This document shows positions 36,138 through 45,070 of a DNA stretch of 64,000 bases, piece by piece. Positions within the stretch are counted from its first letter, which is position 1. Every line of letters starts with the position of its first letter. The notes below the pieces were generated by a model. It saw nothing but the letters and a program-made list of their open reading frames with translations, did no database searches and was not told the DNA's origin. Source of the DNA: Candidatus Formimonas warabiya (lineage in GTDB: Bacteria; Bacillota; Dehalobacteriia; Dehalobacteriales; Dehalobacteriaceae); NCBI RefSeq assembly GCF_002777255.1, contig NZ_CP017634.1:5034903-5098902 (forward strand). The letters run 5' to 3'. The position numbers and the translations under genes were made by a program.

Positions 36138-36770
36138 ATGGCAAATTATGAAGACTTGTCAAAACAGGTAATTGCGGGTAATCAAGCCAAAGTAAAAGAG
36201 CTGACCCAAAGCCTGGTTGATGGAGGGGACGCTCCCCTTGAAATTATCAATCAAGGCCTGATTGCCGGGATGAACGTAGTTGGTGCCCGTTTCAAAAACG
36301 GGGAAATGTTTGTTCCTGAAGTACTAATGGCTGCTAAATCCATGGCTGCCGGGATCGAAATTGTCAAACCCTTGATCGCAGCCGAAGATATGCCTTCCAT
36401 TGGAAAGGTGCTGTTAGGTACCGTGAAAGGTGACCTGCATGACATAGGCAAGAACCTGGTAGGGATGATGTTGGAAAGCGGCGGGTTTACCGTCATTAAT
36501 ATGGGCATCGATATTTCTCCGGAACAGTTTGTGGCAGCGATAAAAGAATACAAACCGGATGTTTTGGCGATGTCGGCTTTGCTTACCACGACCATGCTGC
36601 ACATGAAAGACACCATTGAGTTAATGAAAGAAGAAGGCCTGGCAGACAAAGTAAAAGTCATCGTTGGTGGGGCACCTATCTCTCAGGACTTTGCGGATGA
36701 AGTCGGCGCCGACGGTTTTGCCCCTGATGCCGCATCTGCAGTGGATCTGTGCAAAAAGCTTTTAAGCTAA
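36138..36770 (+). CDS. corrinoid protein 1 of duplicated pair
   Basis: A 210-residue cobalamin-binding methyl carrier. The helical cap is followed by VKGDLHDIGKNLVGMMLESGGF with His101 as cobalt ligand, then MSALLTTTMLHMKDTI and VGGAPISQDFADEVGAD. It is roughly 90% identical to the protein at 38305, a recent duplication. It stands 31 nt before the MttB homologue at 36802, which presumably methylates it. The start ATG follows a GGGGGA stretch. It is only distantly similar to the methylamine corrinoid protein at 28622, indicating a different partner enzyme. Confidence 0.93.
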   Translation: MANYEDLSKQVIAGNQAKVKELTQSLVDGGDAPLEIINQGLIAGMNVVGARFKNGEMFVPEVLMAAKSMAAGIEIVKPLIAAEDMPSIGKVLLGTVKGDLHDIGKNLVGMMLESGGFTVINMGIDISPEQFVAAIKEYKPDVLAMSALLTTTMLHMKDTIELMKEEGLADKVKVIVGGAPISQDFADEVGADGFAPDAASAVDLCKKLLS

Positions 36771-36801
36771 AGTTTTGAAAGAAAGAAAGGAGAGAAGACA
36801 G

Positions 36802-38259
36802 TTGTATACAACAAAAAGTAATTATTCTCGGGCCAATTATGAGGTAAACCAAACCACATTATGGAAAATGCTCAGTGAAGACCAGTGTGAACAAATTGTC
36901 ATGACTGCGTTAGAAGTTCTGGAAAGGACGGGCGCAGAAGTATTAAACAAAGAAGCATTAGAGATATTTGAAAAAGGTGGCTGCTGGGTAGACGGAAACA
37001 GAGTGCGCATTCCTTCCTCCTTATCCGAGTGGGCGGTGCGGACGGCTCCCTCCAGAGTAACGCTCTGTGACAGAAACGGCAAACGGGCTTTAAGTTTAGA
37101 AACAACCAATGCCTATTATGGACCGGGACAAGACAATGTGAACATCGTTGATCCCATGACGGGGGAATTGAGAAAACCGGTAAAAGCCGACGTTGCTACG
37201 ACCGGATTACTATGTGACGGATTAAAGAACATAGATTTTGCCATGAGCAATGGCCTGCCCACAGACGTCGATGCAAATGCGGCCGAAGTACATGCCTTCG
37301 AAGCATTGGTCACCAATACCACCAAACCGATCATACAAAGCGTGAAAAATGTCAAACAAGCCCAAGCCATTGTGGACATTGCCAGTGCAGTGGCAGGGGA
37401 TCTAAGAGAACTGCAAAAGAAACCTTTCGTAGCCCTCTATTTCGGCACAGAAGGCACCCTAATTCATTCTGAAGAAACCTTAGCCAAAGTAATCTTTGCC
37501 GCCAAGAACGGCATACCCTTTGTGTATGCCACCAAATTAATCGCCGGGGATACCGCTCCCGCCACTTCAGCCGGAGCGATCGTCGTTGCTCTTGCCGATG
37601 TATTGGTAGGTATTCTGCTTAGCCAGTTAGTGCGCCAAGGTGCTCCCGTAATTGCCGGCGGTTTCTTCACCATCAATGACACGGCGAACGGCATCCTTCC
37701 CCAGGGAGCGCCGGAAGTAAGCCTGATGGGAACAGGAATGAGCAACGTGCTTCGTTATCTCCGCATCCCCAGTTTCGGCTTTGCCGGTGCTACCGATGCC
37801 AAACACAGCGATGCCCAGATGGGATTAGAATCCGCCTTCTCCGTCCTCCATGCCGGTATGTGCGGCACCAACCTCATTCACGGCTGCGGTCAGATGGAAT
37901 ACGGCTTGACCGGTTCCCTGGAACTGCTTGTCATGAACATAGAAGCCATCGGCATGACCCGCCGGATCATGAAAGGCGTAGAAGTCAACGAAGAAAGATT
38001 ATCCCGGGGCGTCATTGATGCGGTTCAGCCTGGGGGACATTACCTAGGAGAAGAACATACCCTCAAATTCTTCAAATCCGAATTCTGGTGGCCCGCCTTA
38101 ATGAACAGAAACCGGATTGACGACTGGACAGCCATGGGAGCCAAATCCATGGGACAGCGCGTCAAAGAAAAGGCCCAAAGCATCATCAAAAACCATCAAC
38201 CCGAAAAATTAGCTGAAGAAACACTGGCCAAAATCAAAGCCATTGTAGACAAAGCATAA
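36802..38259 (+). CDS. MttB-family methyltransferase without pyrrolysine (Ala at Pyl site)
   Basis: A 485-residue member of the MttB superfamily. The segment matching the pyrrolysine loop reads SFGFAGATDAKHSDAQ, with Ala at residue 330 where MttB has pyrrolysine, so it belongs with MtgB-like enzymes that demethylate betaines or other methylated compounds. Substrate is unknown. The TTG start at 36802 is preferred because AAAGGAG lies about 8 nt upstream and the downstream paralogue also starts with TTG after AAAGGAG. It is co-transcribed with the corrinoid genes on both sides (45 nt to the next). Confidence 0.88.
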   Translation: MYTTKSNYSRANYEVNQTTLWKMLSEDQCEQIVMTALEVLERTGAEVLNKEALEIFEKGGCWVDGNRVRIPSSLSEWAVRTAPSRVTLCDRNGKRALSLETTNAYYGPGQDNVNIVDPMTGELRKPVKADVATTGLLCDGLKNIDFAMSNGLPTDVDANAAEVHAFEALVTNTTKPIIQSVKNVKQAQAIVDIASAVAGDLRELQKKPFVALYFGTEGTLIHSEETLAKVIFAAKNGIPFVYATKLIAGDTAPATSAGAIVVALADVLVGILLSQLVRQGAPVIAGGFFTINDTANGILPQGAPEVSLMGTGMSNVLRYLRIPSFGFAGATDAKHSDAQMGLESAFSVLHAGMCGTNLIHGCGQMEYGLTGSLELLVMNIEAIGMTRRIMKGVEVNEERLSRGVIDAVQPGGHYLGEEHTLKFFKSEFWWPALMNRNRIDDWTAMGAKSMGQRVKEKAQSIIKNHQPEKLAEETLAKIKAIVDKA

Positions 38260-38304
38260 TTGGATAAAGAAAGAAAAAGCGTTTGATAGGGAGGTAAATA
38301 TAAA

Positions 38305-38937
38305 ATGGCAAATTTCGAAGAACTGTCCAAATACGTGATCGCAGGAAATCAGGCAAAAGTAAAAGAACTGACCCAAGGCCTGGTCAATGAAGGAGTCGCT
38401 CCTTTAGATATCATCAACCAGGGACTCATTGCCGGCATGACCATAGTCGGTGCCCGCTTCAAAAACGGTGAAATGTTTGTTCCTGAAGTATTAATGGCAG
38501 CCAAATCCATGGGTGCCGGCATTGAACTGGTCAAACCCCTCATCGCGGCCGAAGATATGCCTTCCATCGGCAAAGTACTGCTGGGTACTGTCAAAGGCGA
38601 CCTGCATGACATTGGTAAAAACCTGGTCGGCATGATGCTGGAAAGCGGCGGATTTACCGTGATCAATGTAGGAATCGATATTTCACCGGAACAATTTGTC
38701 AAATACATCAAAGAACACAACCCGGATGTATTAGCCATGTCCGCATTGCTGACCACCACCATGCTGCACATGAAAGACACCATCGAATTAATGAGAGAAG
38801 AAGGATTGCGCGATAAAGTAAAAGTCATCGTCGGGGGAGCCCCCATCTCCCAAGATTTTGCAGACGAAGTCGGCGCCGACGGTTTTGCTCCTGATGCCGC
38901 TTCCGCAGTAGACCTGTGCAAAAAGTTATTAAGCTAA
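38305..38937 (+). CDS. corrinoid protein 2 of duplicated pair
   Basis: A 210-residue near-copy of the corrinoid protein at 36138, identical in the cobalamin site GDLHDIGKNLVGMML and in the C-terminal half except for a few substitutions (for example KYIKEHNPD for AAIKEYKPD). GGGAGG precedes the ATG. It is paired with the MttB homologue at 38969, so each methyltransferase has its own carrier. The high identity despite divergent partner enzymes suggests gene conversion or shared acceptor use. Confidence 0.93.
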   Translation: MANFEELSKYVIAGNQAKVKELTQGLVNEGVAPLDIINQGLIAGMTIVGARFKNGEMFVPEVLMAAKSMGAGIELVKPLIAAEDMPSIGKVLLGTVKGDLHDIGKNLVGMMLESGGFTVINVGIDISPEQFVKYIKEHNPDVLAMSALLTTTMLHMKDTIELMREEGLRDKVKVIVGGAPISQDFADEVGADGFAPDAASAVDLCKKLLS

Positions 38938-38968
38938 ATTTCTGTAGTAAAGAAAGGAGAGAAAAAAG

Positions 38969-40435
38969 TTGACAACGCGAACGAATTTCAAAGCTTATGC
39001 CAGTTCCATGATGAACGTATTCTCACCTGCCCAGTGCCAAGAATTAGTATGGGCTGCTGAAGAGGCCATGTGGCGAACGGGGACAGATTTTTATGATAAA
39101 GAATCCTTAGAAATCATGAAAAAAGCCGGCTGCTGGGTAGACGGCAAACGGGTTAGAATTCCTGCCCACATCACCGAGGCAGCCTTAAGATCCTGCCAAA
39201 AACACGTCGTCTTATGCAACAGCCGTACCGGCGCCCGGGAACTCTTCGTAGAAGGCAACAACTCCTACTTCGGTTCCGGTCCCTGCACGCCGTTCACGAG
39301 AAACCCCTTCACCGGGGAAAGACACCGGGCGACCAGACAATCGGTAGGCTGGGCCACCAAAGTATTAGACGCGCTGCCCAACATCGACTATGCCATGTCC
39401 CTGGGGATTGTACAGGACGTACCCCTATTAATATCCGACCGGCACGAATTTGAACAACAGATACTTCATACCGAAAAACCCATCATCACCGTATGTGTAG
39501 ACCAGTGGGGCCAGGAAGACTGCATCAAAATGGCGGAAATCGTCGCCGGCGGCGAAGAAGAACTGCGCCGGAATCCCTTCATCTGCTTATATGCCGAACC
39601 AATTTCCCCCGGCATGCACTGCCGGGAAGCTGCCCAGAAACTAGTCATGGGCGCGAAAAAAGGACTGCCCACCATTTACACCCCATGCATCATGGCTGGC
39701 GGTACAGCTCCTGCCACCATGGCCGGTGTAATGGTCCAAGGACTATGTGAAAGCTTAAGCGGTCTCGTACTCAGCCAGTGCACCCGGGAAGGCGCTCCCT
39801 TCATCATGGGTGGTGTATACACCATTCTTGACATGGGATCCACCATCTTCTCCTACGGGGCACCGGAACTGCACCTGCTCCTGGCCGGACTGGCCGATGT
39901 AGCCCACTATCTGCAGATTCCCATGTTTGGCACGGCAGGGTGCACCGACTCCTGCATCATCGACGAGCAGGCCGGTATCGAAGCCGCCCTATCCATAGCC
40001 ATGACCAACATGTCCGGAGCCAACCTCAACCATGACACCGGATATTCCGAATACGGCACCACCTCCAATCTGGACCTGGTTGTTGTCGCTGACGAGGTTC
40101 TGGGTATGGCCAGAAGGTTAACCAAAGGGATCCGGGTAGACGATGAAACCCTGGCCCTGGATATCATTGAAAAAGTAGGACCGGGCGGTAAATTCGGCGC
40201 TGAAGAGCATACCCAAAACCACATGGAAGAAAATTATGTACCGCGCTTAGTGAACCGGGCTGCCCGGGACATCTTTGAACAAGCCGGAGGCAAGACCTTG
40301 ACCCAAGTAGCCAACGAAAAAGTCCGGGACATCATTAACTACCATGAACCGGCTCCGCTGCCCAAAGAGATCGCGGCGAAGATTAGAGACATCGTGGAAA
40401 ATGCTGTCGGCCATATGCCGGGAGAAGATGAGTAA
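38969..40435 (+). CDS. MttB-family methyltransferase without pyrrolysine (Cys at Pyl site)
   Basis: A 488-residue MttB-superfamily protein, distant from its upstream neighbour. The loop at the pyrrolysine position reads MFGTAGCTDSCIIDEQ, placing Cys325 at that site and replacing the usual Lys of DAK/DSK with Cys, so two cysteines (325 and 328) face the presumed active site. This is unusual within the window and may mean a different chemistry or a bound metal. TTG 38969 follows AAAGGAG. It is the last gene of the four-gene corrinoid/MttB unit, followed by strong hairpins. Confidence 0.86.
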   Translation: MTTRTNFKAYASSMMNVFSPAQCQELVWAAEEAMWRTGTDFYDKESLEIMKKAGCWVDGKRVRIPAHITEAALRSCQKHVVLCNSRTGARELFVEGNNSYFGSGPCTPFTRNPFTGERHRATRQSVGWATKVLDALPNIDYAMSLGIVQDVPLLISDRHEFEQQILHTEKPIITVCVDQWGQEDCIKMAEIVAGGEEELRRNPFICLYAEPISPGMHCREAAQKLVMGAKKGLPTIYTPCIMAGGTAPATMAGVMVQGLCESLSGLVLSQCTREGAPFIMGGVYTILDMGSTIFSYGAPELHLLLAGLADVAHYLQIPMFGTAGCTDSCIIDEQAGIEAALSIAMTNMSGANLNHDTGYSEYGTTSNLDLVVVADEVLGMARRLTKGIRVDDETLALDIIEKVGPGGKFGAEEHTQNHMEENYVPRLVNRAARDIFEQAGGKTLTQVANEKVRDIINYHEPAPLPKEIAAKIRDIVENAVGHMPGEDE

Positions 40436-40445
40436 AACAAAAATA

Positions 40446-40525
40446 GGCTGCCTGTTTGTACAGGCGGCCCTTTGAAACAAGTGCAAAATTCAGGTGGGGG
40501 TTTTTGACCCACCTGAATTTTGACA
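40446..40525 (+). terminator. double hairpin terminator
   Basis: GGCTGCCTG with CAGGCGGCC (40446-40470) is followed by a 14-bp perfect stem, AAAATTCAGGTGGG (40485-40498) with CCCACCTGAATTTT (40508-40521). It ends the corrinoid/MttB operon. Confidence 0.85.
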
Positions 40526-40563
40526 CATTTCGTAATTTCATCGAGGTTTGAGGGGGAAGGACA

Positions 40564-42570
40564 ATGTCACTAGTACTTGGTATAGATACTGGAGGTACTT
40601 ACACCGACGGTGTCGTGGTGGAGCTAAAAAGCAAAGAGATCTTAAAAAAGGCCAAGGCTTTAACCACCCGAGAAGATTTGTCCGTCGGCATCCGTAACTG
40701 TATCAATAATTTGGAATTTGAAGAATTTAACAAAATTAGTGTGGTATCTCTTTCAACAACGTTAGCGACCAATGCCATCGTGGAGGGCCGTGGGTGTGAA
40801 GTCGGACTGCTCATGATCGGACATGAACCTATTTCTAAGCTCCCTATCGAGCATTTTTCGGTACTGCCCGGCGGACATGATATTAAAGGCCGACCTCTCA
40901 GTGACCTCGACCTTGAACTGACCCGTAAGGCAATTAGTGAATTTAGGGGCAAAGTAGATGCCATTGCCATCTCCGGATATTTAAGCGTGCGAAACCCGGA
41001 ACATGAAATCAAGGTAAGAGAAATGGTGCGGGAAATTCTGGACCTGCCTGTGGTATGTGCGCACCAGCTTACGACATCTTTAGGGTTTCATGAGAGGACT
41101 GTCACCGCGGTTCTTAACGCCCGGTTAATTCCCATTATCGCGGAGTTGATTGAATCCGTCCAACAGGTGCTGGAAGAAAGACAAATTGAGGCTTCTGTCA
41201 TGATTGTCAAAGGAGACGGCTGTTTAATGAGCGAGTCTCTGGCCCGGGAGAAGCCCATTGAAACCATTCTCTCCGGACCGGCCGCCAGCATTATCGGCGG
41301 GACTTTTTTGACCCAAACTCCGGAGGCTCTGGTGCTGGATATGGGGGGAACTACCACGGATATTGCCATTTTAAAGAATGGCGTGCCCCGGATCAACCAG
41401 GAAGGGGCGATGGTGGGCGGATGGCTTACCAGGGTTCTGGCTGCAGAAATTTATACCTACGGACTGGGCGGAGACAGTTATATCCAGTTGACCAAGGACA
41501 GGGGTATTGCGGTGGGTCCCCAGAGGGTTTGGCCCCTTTGTGTCGTGGCCTATCGGCATCCTTCCCTGGTGGAGGAATTAAAGGTAAGCTTTGAAAAAGA
41601 TTATGATCTGATGTTTGCTCAAGCCACCGACTGTTTTATGTTTTTAAGACATGCTACGGCAGAGAAACTTACCGATCTGGAGGAAAAAGTAATTTCCATT
41701 CTTCAGGATGGTCCCCGAAGCCTTTATTACCTTGCCCAAAGGCTGGAAATTGACCCTAACCTGTTCAATCTGCAGCATCTGGTAAACCTGGGGGTTGTGG
41801 CCAGAATATCGGTTACACCCACGGACATCCTTCATGCGAAAGGGACTTACGACCAGTGGAACAGGGAAGCAGCCCAAGTCGGTGTGGAAATTCTTGCCCG
41901 AAGAATGGGCGTAACACCACAAGAGTTTATTGATATGGCTTCCGAGACCATTGTCAACGATCTTTGCCTCACCTGCCTGCAGAGCTTAGTGGGCTGTGAG
42001 GGGGAAAGCATGTGGCTGAAGAAAAATGATGACGTGATGTATTTGATTAAAAAGGCCTTGTCTCCTGCCAAAAATCAGGTATTTGACTGTTCCTTTAAGG
42101 TAAAAATGCCTGTAGTGGGAATTGGGGCACCGGTACGCGCCTGGCTTCCTAAGATGGCAGAAAAATTAAACACCGAGCTGGTGATTCCTGAGCATGCGGA
42201 AGTGGCTAATGCAGTAGGCGCGGCCACCGGGAGAATTATGGAGACCGTCAAAGTGCTGATTAAACCGGGAGAAGCCGGCAGTGGATATCTCTTGCATACC
42301 TCTTGGGAGCGAAGACCCTTTGAAGAGCTGGAAGAGGCAGTAGAATATGCCTTGGATGAGGCTAAGAAAAGGGCAGTTCTGGCGGCGGAAAAAGCGGGCG
42401 CCAAGAATTATGAGCTGGTTGTCAACCATGAAGACGTTTATGCCAATGCCAGCATGATTGAAAATGATATTTATGTGGAATCACGGATAGAGGTAACGGC
42501 AGTAGGGCGACCTGAATGGGAAAGGGAAGAGGAAAAAGAGAAATTTTTTGTCGACACCATTGGTTGTTGA
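40564..42570 (+). CDS. hydantoinase/oxoprolinase (HyuA)-family ATPase
   Basis: A 668-residue protein of the ASKHA-fold HyuA family. It has the N-terminal phosphate loop LVLGIDTGGTYTDGVVVE, the second loop VLDMGGTTTDIAILKNG near residue 259, and LSGPAASIIGGT. Known relatives split hydantoins or 5-oxoproline with ATP or carboxylate ketones with a second subunit; no hyuB-like subunit is present. A region around residues 360-440 resembles a winged helix (ISILQDGPRSLYYLAQRLEI), unusual for HyuA. It stands alone between terminators, within the methyltransferase region. It could process an N-methylated ring compound or help activate a methyltransferase; neither is shown. Confidence 0.8.
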   Translation: MSLVLGIDTGGTYTDGVVVELKSKEILKKAKALTTREDLSVGIRNCINNLEFEEFNKISVVSLSTTLATNAIVEGRGCEVGLLMIGHEPISKLPIEHFSVLPGGHDIKGRPLSDLDLELTRKAISEFRGKVDAIAISGYLSVRNPEHEIKVREMVREILDLPVVCAHQLTTSLGFHERTVTAVLNARLIPIIAELIESVQQVLEERQIEASVMIVKGDGCLMSESLAREKPIETILSGPAASIIGGTFLTQTPEALVLDMGGTTTDIAILKNGVPRINQEGAMVGGWLTRVLAAEIYTYGLGGDSYIQLTKDRGIAVGPQRVWPLCVVAYRHPSLVEELKVSFEKDYDLMFAQATDCFMFLRHATAEKLTDLEEKVISILQDGPRSLYYLAQRLEIDPNLFNLQHLVNLGVVARISVTPTDILHAKGTYDQWNREAAQVGVEILARRMGVTPQEFIDMASETIVNDLCLTCLQSLVGCEGESMWLKKNDDVMYLIKKALSPAKNQVFDCSFKVKMPVVGIGAPVRAWLPKMAEKLNTELVIPEHAEVANAVGAATGRIMETVKVLIKPGEAGSGYLLHTSWERRPFEELEEAVEYALDEAKKRAVLAAEKAGAKNYELVVNHEDVYANASMIENDIYVESRIEVTAVGRPEWEREEEKEKFFVDTIGC

Positions 42571-42581
42571 AGCAAGGTCTT

Positions 42582-42614
42582 AACTTGCTAAGTGATTTTC
42601 TTAGCAAGTTTTGG
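42582..42614 (+). terminator. terminator of the HyuA-like gene
   Basis: AACTTGCTAAG (42582-42592) and CTTAGCAAGTT (42600-42610), an 11-bp perfect stem, then TT. Confidence 0.85.
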
Positions 42615-42618
42615 AACT

Positions 42619-42698
42619 GCAAATGCATGACTTAATTGGCGTTGGACTCCCGAGGCGGGAGACTTACGCCAAGTTAGTCAGGTAAAAACTGTATTTGC
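42619..42698. repeat. 80-nt nested palindrome
   Basis: Nested arms: GCAAAT/ATTTGC outermost, then TGACTTAATTGGCGT with ACGCCAAGTTAGTCA (two mismatches), then CTCCCG/CGGGAG at the tip. It is an intergenic cruciform-capable element before the MtgA-like gene; only one copy is seen in the window. Confidence 0.65.
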
Positions 42699-42787
42699 CC
42701 TAAACTGTTCTTAGTGGCATAATAAATGATCATAAGGGATCTATCAAAGACAAAAGAGAATAATGGTTACGAGGAGGATATCTTAGC

Positions 42788-43585
42788 ATGTTAATAGTGG
42801 GAGAATTGATTAATACCAGCCGGAAAGCGATCAAACCTGCGGTAGAAGCCAGAGACGCCGCTTTTATCAAAGATATGGCCCAGAAACAGGTGGATGCCGG
42901 CGCCGATTATGTCGACGTAAACTGCGGTACTATGGTTTTCAACGAAGAAGAAACCATGGCCTGGTTAGTGGAAACTGTGCAGTCCCAGGTGACCGCACCG
43001 CTCTGTATCGACAGTCCCAACCCCAAAGCTTTGGAAGTAGGGCTTTCTTTATGCAAACACGGCCAGCCCATGATTAATTCCATCACCGCGGAAAAAGAAC
43101 GTTATGCTACCATCCTGCCCTTTGTCTTAAAATATAAAGCCAAAATCGTCGGTCTGTGCATGGATGACTCCGGAATGCCGGAAACTGCGGAAGACCGCTT
43201 AAGAATTGCCGACAGGCTGGTGGGCGACATGGTTGCCGCCGGGGTACCGGAAGACGACATCTATCTGGATCCCCTAGTGAAGCCGGTAAGCACGGGAGAC
43301 AAAGCCGGTTTGGAAGTCCTGGACACCATTTACGGGATCAAGCAGAAATACCCCAAGGTCCACGGCATCTGCGGCTTGAGCAACATTTCCTACGGTTTGC
43401 CCAACCGGAAAATCTTGAACCAGGTCTTCATGATCCAAACCATGACCATGGGCATGGACGGCTACATTCTGGACCCATTGGATAAGACCATGATGGGATT
43501 TGTATATGCGTCCCAGGCTCTCTTGGGCAAAGACGAATTCTGCATGAAATATTTGACGGCACACAGGAACGGATTGTACGAATAA
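42788..43585 (+). CDS. mtgA: methylcorrinoid:tetrahydrofolate methyltransferase (MtgA-like)
   Basis: A 265-residue pterin-binding TIM barrel of the MtrH/MtgA type. It has LIVGELINTSRKAI, then DAGADYVDVNCGT, LCIDSPNPKALE, and DPLVKPVSTGD and GLSNISYGLPNRK, which form the pterin pocket seen in methyltetrahydrofolate methyltransferases. It would take methyl groups from methylated corrinoid proteins and give methyl-THF, feeding the Wood-Ljungdahl pathway. Its partner MtgB-like gene starts 40 nt downstream. A relic of a second copy lies at 29281. This is the only intact candidate for that step in the window, so it may serve several corrinoid proteins. GAGGAGG precedes the ATG. Confidence 0.92.
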   Translation: MLIVGELINTSRKAIKPAVEARDAAFIKDMAQKQVDAGADYVDVNCGTMVFNEEETMAWLVETVQSQVTAPLCIDSPNPKALEVGLSLCKHGQPMINSITAEKERYATILPFVLKYKAKIVGLCMDDSGMPETAEDRLRIADRLVGDMVAAGVPEDDIYLDPLVKPVSTGDKAGLEVLDTIYGIKQKYPKVHGICGLSNISYGLPNRKILNQVFMIQTMTMGMDGYILDPLDKTMMGFVYASQALLGKDEFCMKYLTAHRNGLYE

Positions 43586-43624
43586 AAAGTTTGCTTCTAA
43601 AAAGATCTTAGGAGGTGCGGCTGG

Positions 43625-45040
43625 ATGACTGTACGTGGTTGGAATGTACTCAGTCAACAGGATATGGAAAGTATTCATGAAGCTACGTTAACCATCCTGG
43701 AGAAAACAGGGGTCAACGTAGGCTACGAGCCTGCCTTGGAAGCGTTCAAAAAAGCCGGTGCCCGGGTAGATGGGGAAAGGGTTTATCTCCCCAGGGCCCT
43801 TGTGGAAAAGAAAGTCAAGGAGGCCCCCAGTGAATTTACCCTTTATGCCCGTAATCCGGAAAAAAATATTACCATCGGGGGAGATCATTTTATTACCGCT
43901 CCCGGATACGGCGCTCCCTTCGTGACAGATTGGGATCACAAAAAACGTACGGCAACCTATGCCGATTACGAAAACTTTGCCAAATTGGCCGGAGCCAGCA
44001 AAAACCTGAGCATGACCGGGGGAGTTCTGGTAGAGCCTTCCGATATTCCGGATGAGATCAGACATGCCAAAATGCACTATGCCTGCATCCTTTATTCGGA
44101 TAAATGTTTCATGGGCAGTTCATCAGGAGCCAAGAAGGCTGTTGACAGCATAAAAATGGCCCAGATCCTCTTTGGTCCCGAGCATTCTCTACTGGAAAAG
44201 CCTGCCTTAATCAGCTTAATCAATACCATTACCCCTTTGACCCTAGATGAGCGTCAAGCGGGCGGATTGATGGAATATGCCAAAGGGGGACAGGCATGCA
44301 TTGTCGCCGCTTTGTCCATGGCAGGCGCCACATCTCCTGCTTCCCTGGCTGGGACTTTGGCCGTGCAAAATGCGGAAATCCTTACCGGGATCATTCTAGC
44401 CCAGATTGTGCGACCGGGCGCACCTGTGGTATACGGTTCCACGTCTTCCATTACGGAAATGAAGTATGGATCATTGACCATCGGCGCTCCCGAAACGGCT
44501 CTGGTCACCAATGCTACCGCTCAAATGGCAGCTTTCTATGGAATTCCCTGCCGGGCCGGCGGCGGCCTGACAGATGCCAAATGCGTGGATGCCCAGGCAG
44601 GAGCGGAATCCATGATGAATCTGCTCACGGCGTCGCAAAGCGGCATCAACTTTGTATTACATGCCGTGGGTATCCTGGAATATTATATGAGTATGTCTTA
44701 TGAGAAATTTATTGTCGATGATGAGAATTTAGGCATGGTATTGAGGTTCAGACGGGGCATCGAAGTAAATGAAGAAAGCCTTCCTCTGGAGATGATTCAT
44801 CAGGTGGGTCCGGGAGGTCATTTCTTGGACCAGGAGCATACGTTTAATACCTTTAGGAAGGAATTCTGGAAGACCAGCATTTATGACAGAGGAACCTATG
44901 ACAACTGGCGGCTGTCAGGGGCACCTGCCATCAACGAAGTAGCCCATAAAAAGTGCGGGGAAATATTATCTCAATATCAGCCTCCCGCTTTAGACTCGCT
45001 CATCGATAACCAACTGAAAAAGTTTATACAAAATTTGTAA
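43625..45040 (+). CDS. mtgB: MtgB-like glycine betaine-type methyltransferase (no pyrrolysine)
   Basis: A 471-residue MttB-superfamily enzyme. The pyrrolysine-site loop reads CRAGGGLTDAKCVDAQ with Leu315 in place of pyrrolysine. It is immediately downstream of mtgA and upstream of two BCCT carriers, the same set of neighbours known for glycine betaine demethylation in Desulfitobacterium (MtgB makes dimethylglycine and methyl-corrinoid). Relatives act on proline betaine, carnitine or butyrobetaine, so glycine betaine is the best but not the only guess. No corrinoid gene lies in this unit; the pair at 36138/38305 may supply it. TAGGAGG precedes ATG 43625. Confidence 0.87.
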   Translation: MTVRGWNVLSQQDMESIHEATLTILEKTGVNVGYEPALEAFKKAGARVDGERVYLPRALVEKKVKEAPSEFTLYARNPEKNITIGGDHFITAPGYGAPFVTDWDHKKRTATYADYENFAKLAGASKNLSMTGGVLVEPSDIPDEIRHAKMHYACILYSDKCFMGSSSGAKKAVDSIKMAQILFGPEHSLLEKPALISLINTITPLTLDERQAGGLMEYAKGGQACIVAALSMAGATSPASLAGTLAVQNAEILTGIILAQIVRPGAPVVYGSTSSITEMKYGSLTIGAPETALVTNATAQMAAFYGIPCRAGGGLTDAKCVDAQAGAESMMNLLTASQSGINFVLHAVGILEYYMSMSYEKFIVDDENLGMVLRFRRGIEVNEESLPLEMIHQVGPGGHFLDQEHTFNTFRKEFWKTSIYDRGTYDNWRLSGAPAINEVAHKKCGEILSQYQPPALDSLIDNQLKKFIQNL

Positions 45041-45070
45041 CGGTCTGAACAGAACGAGCCATAGCAAGGT

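Noticed and set aside
38349-38921. Minus-strand open frame of 190 codons opposite the second corrinoid gene
   Set aside because: Mirrors a similar frame opposite the first corrinoid gene, as expected from paralogy of the sense genes; no start signal.
42700-42730. Sigma-54-like sequence GTGGCATAATAAATGATCA before the MtgA-like gene
   Set aside because: The -24 half fits but the invariant GC of the -12 element is GA here.
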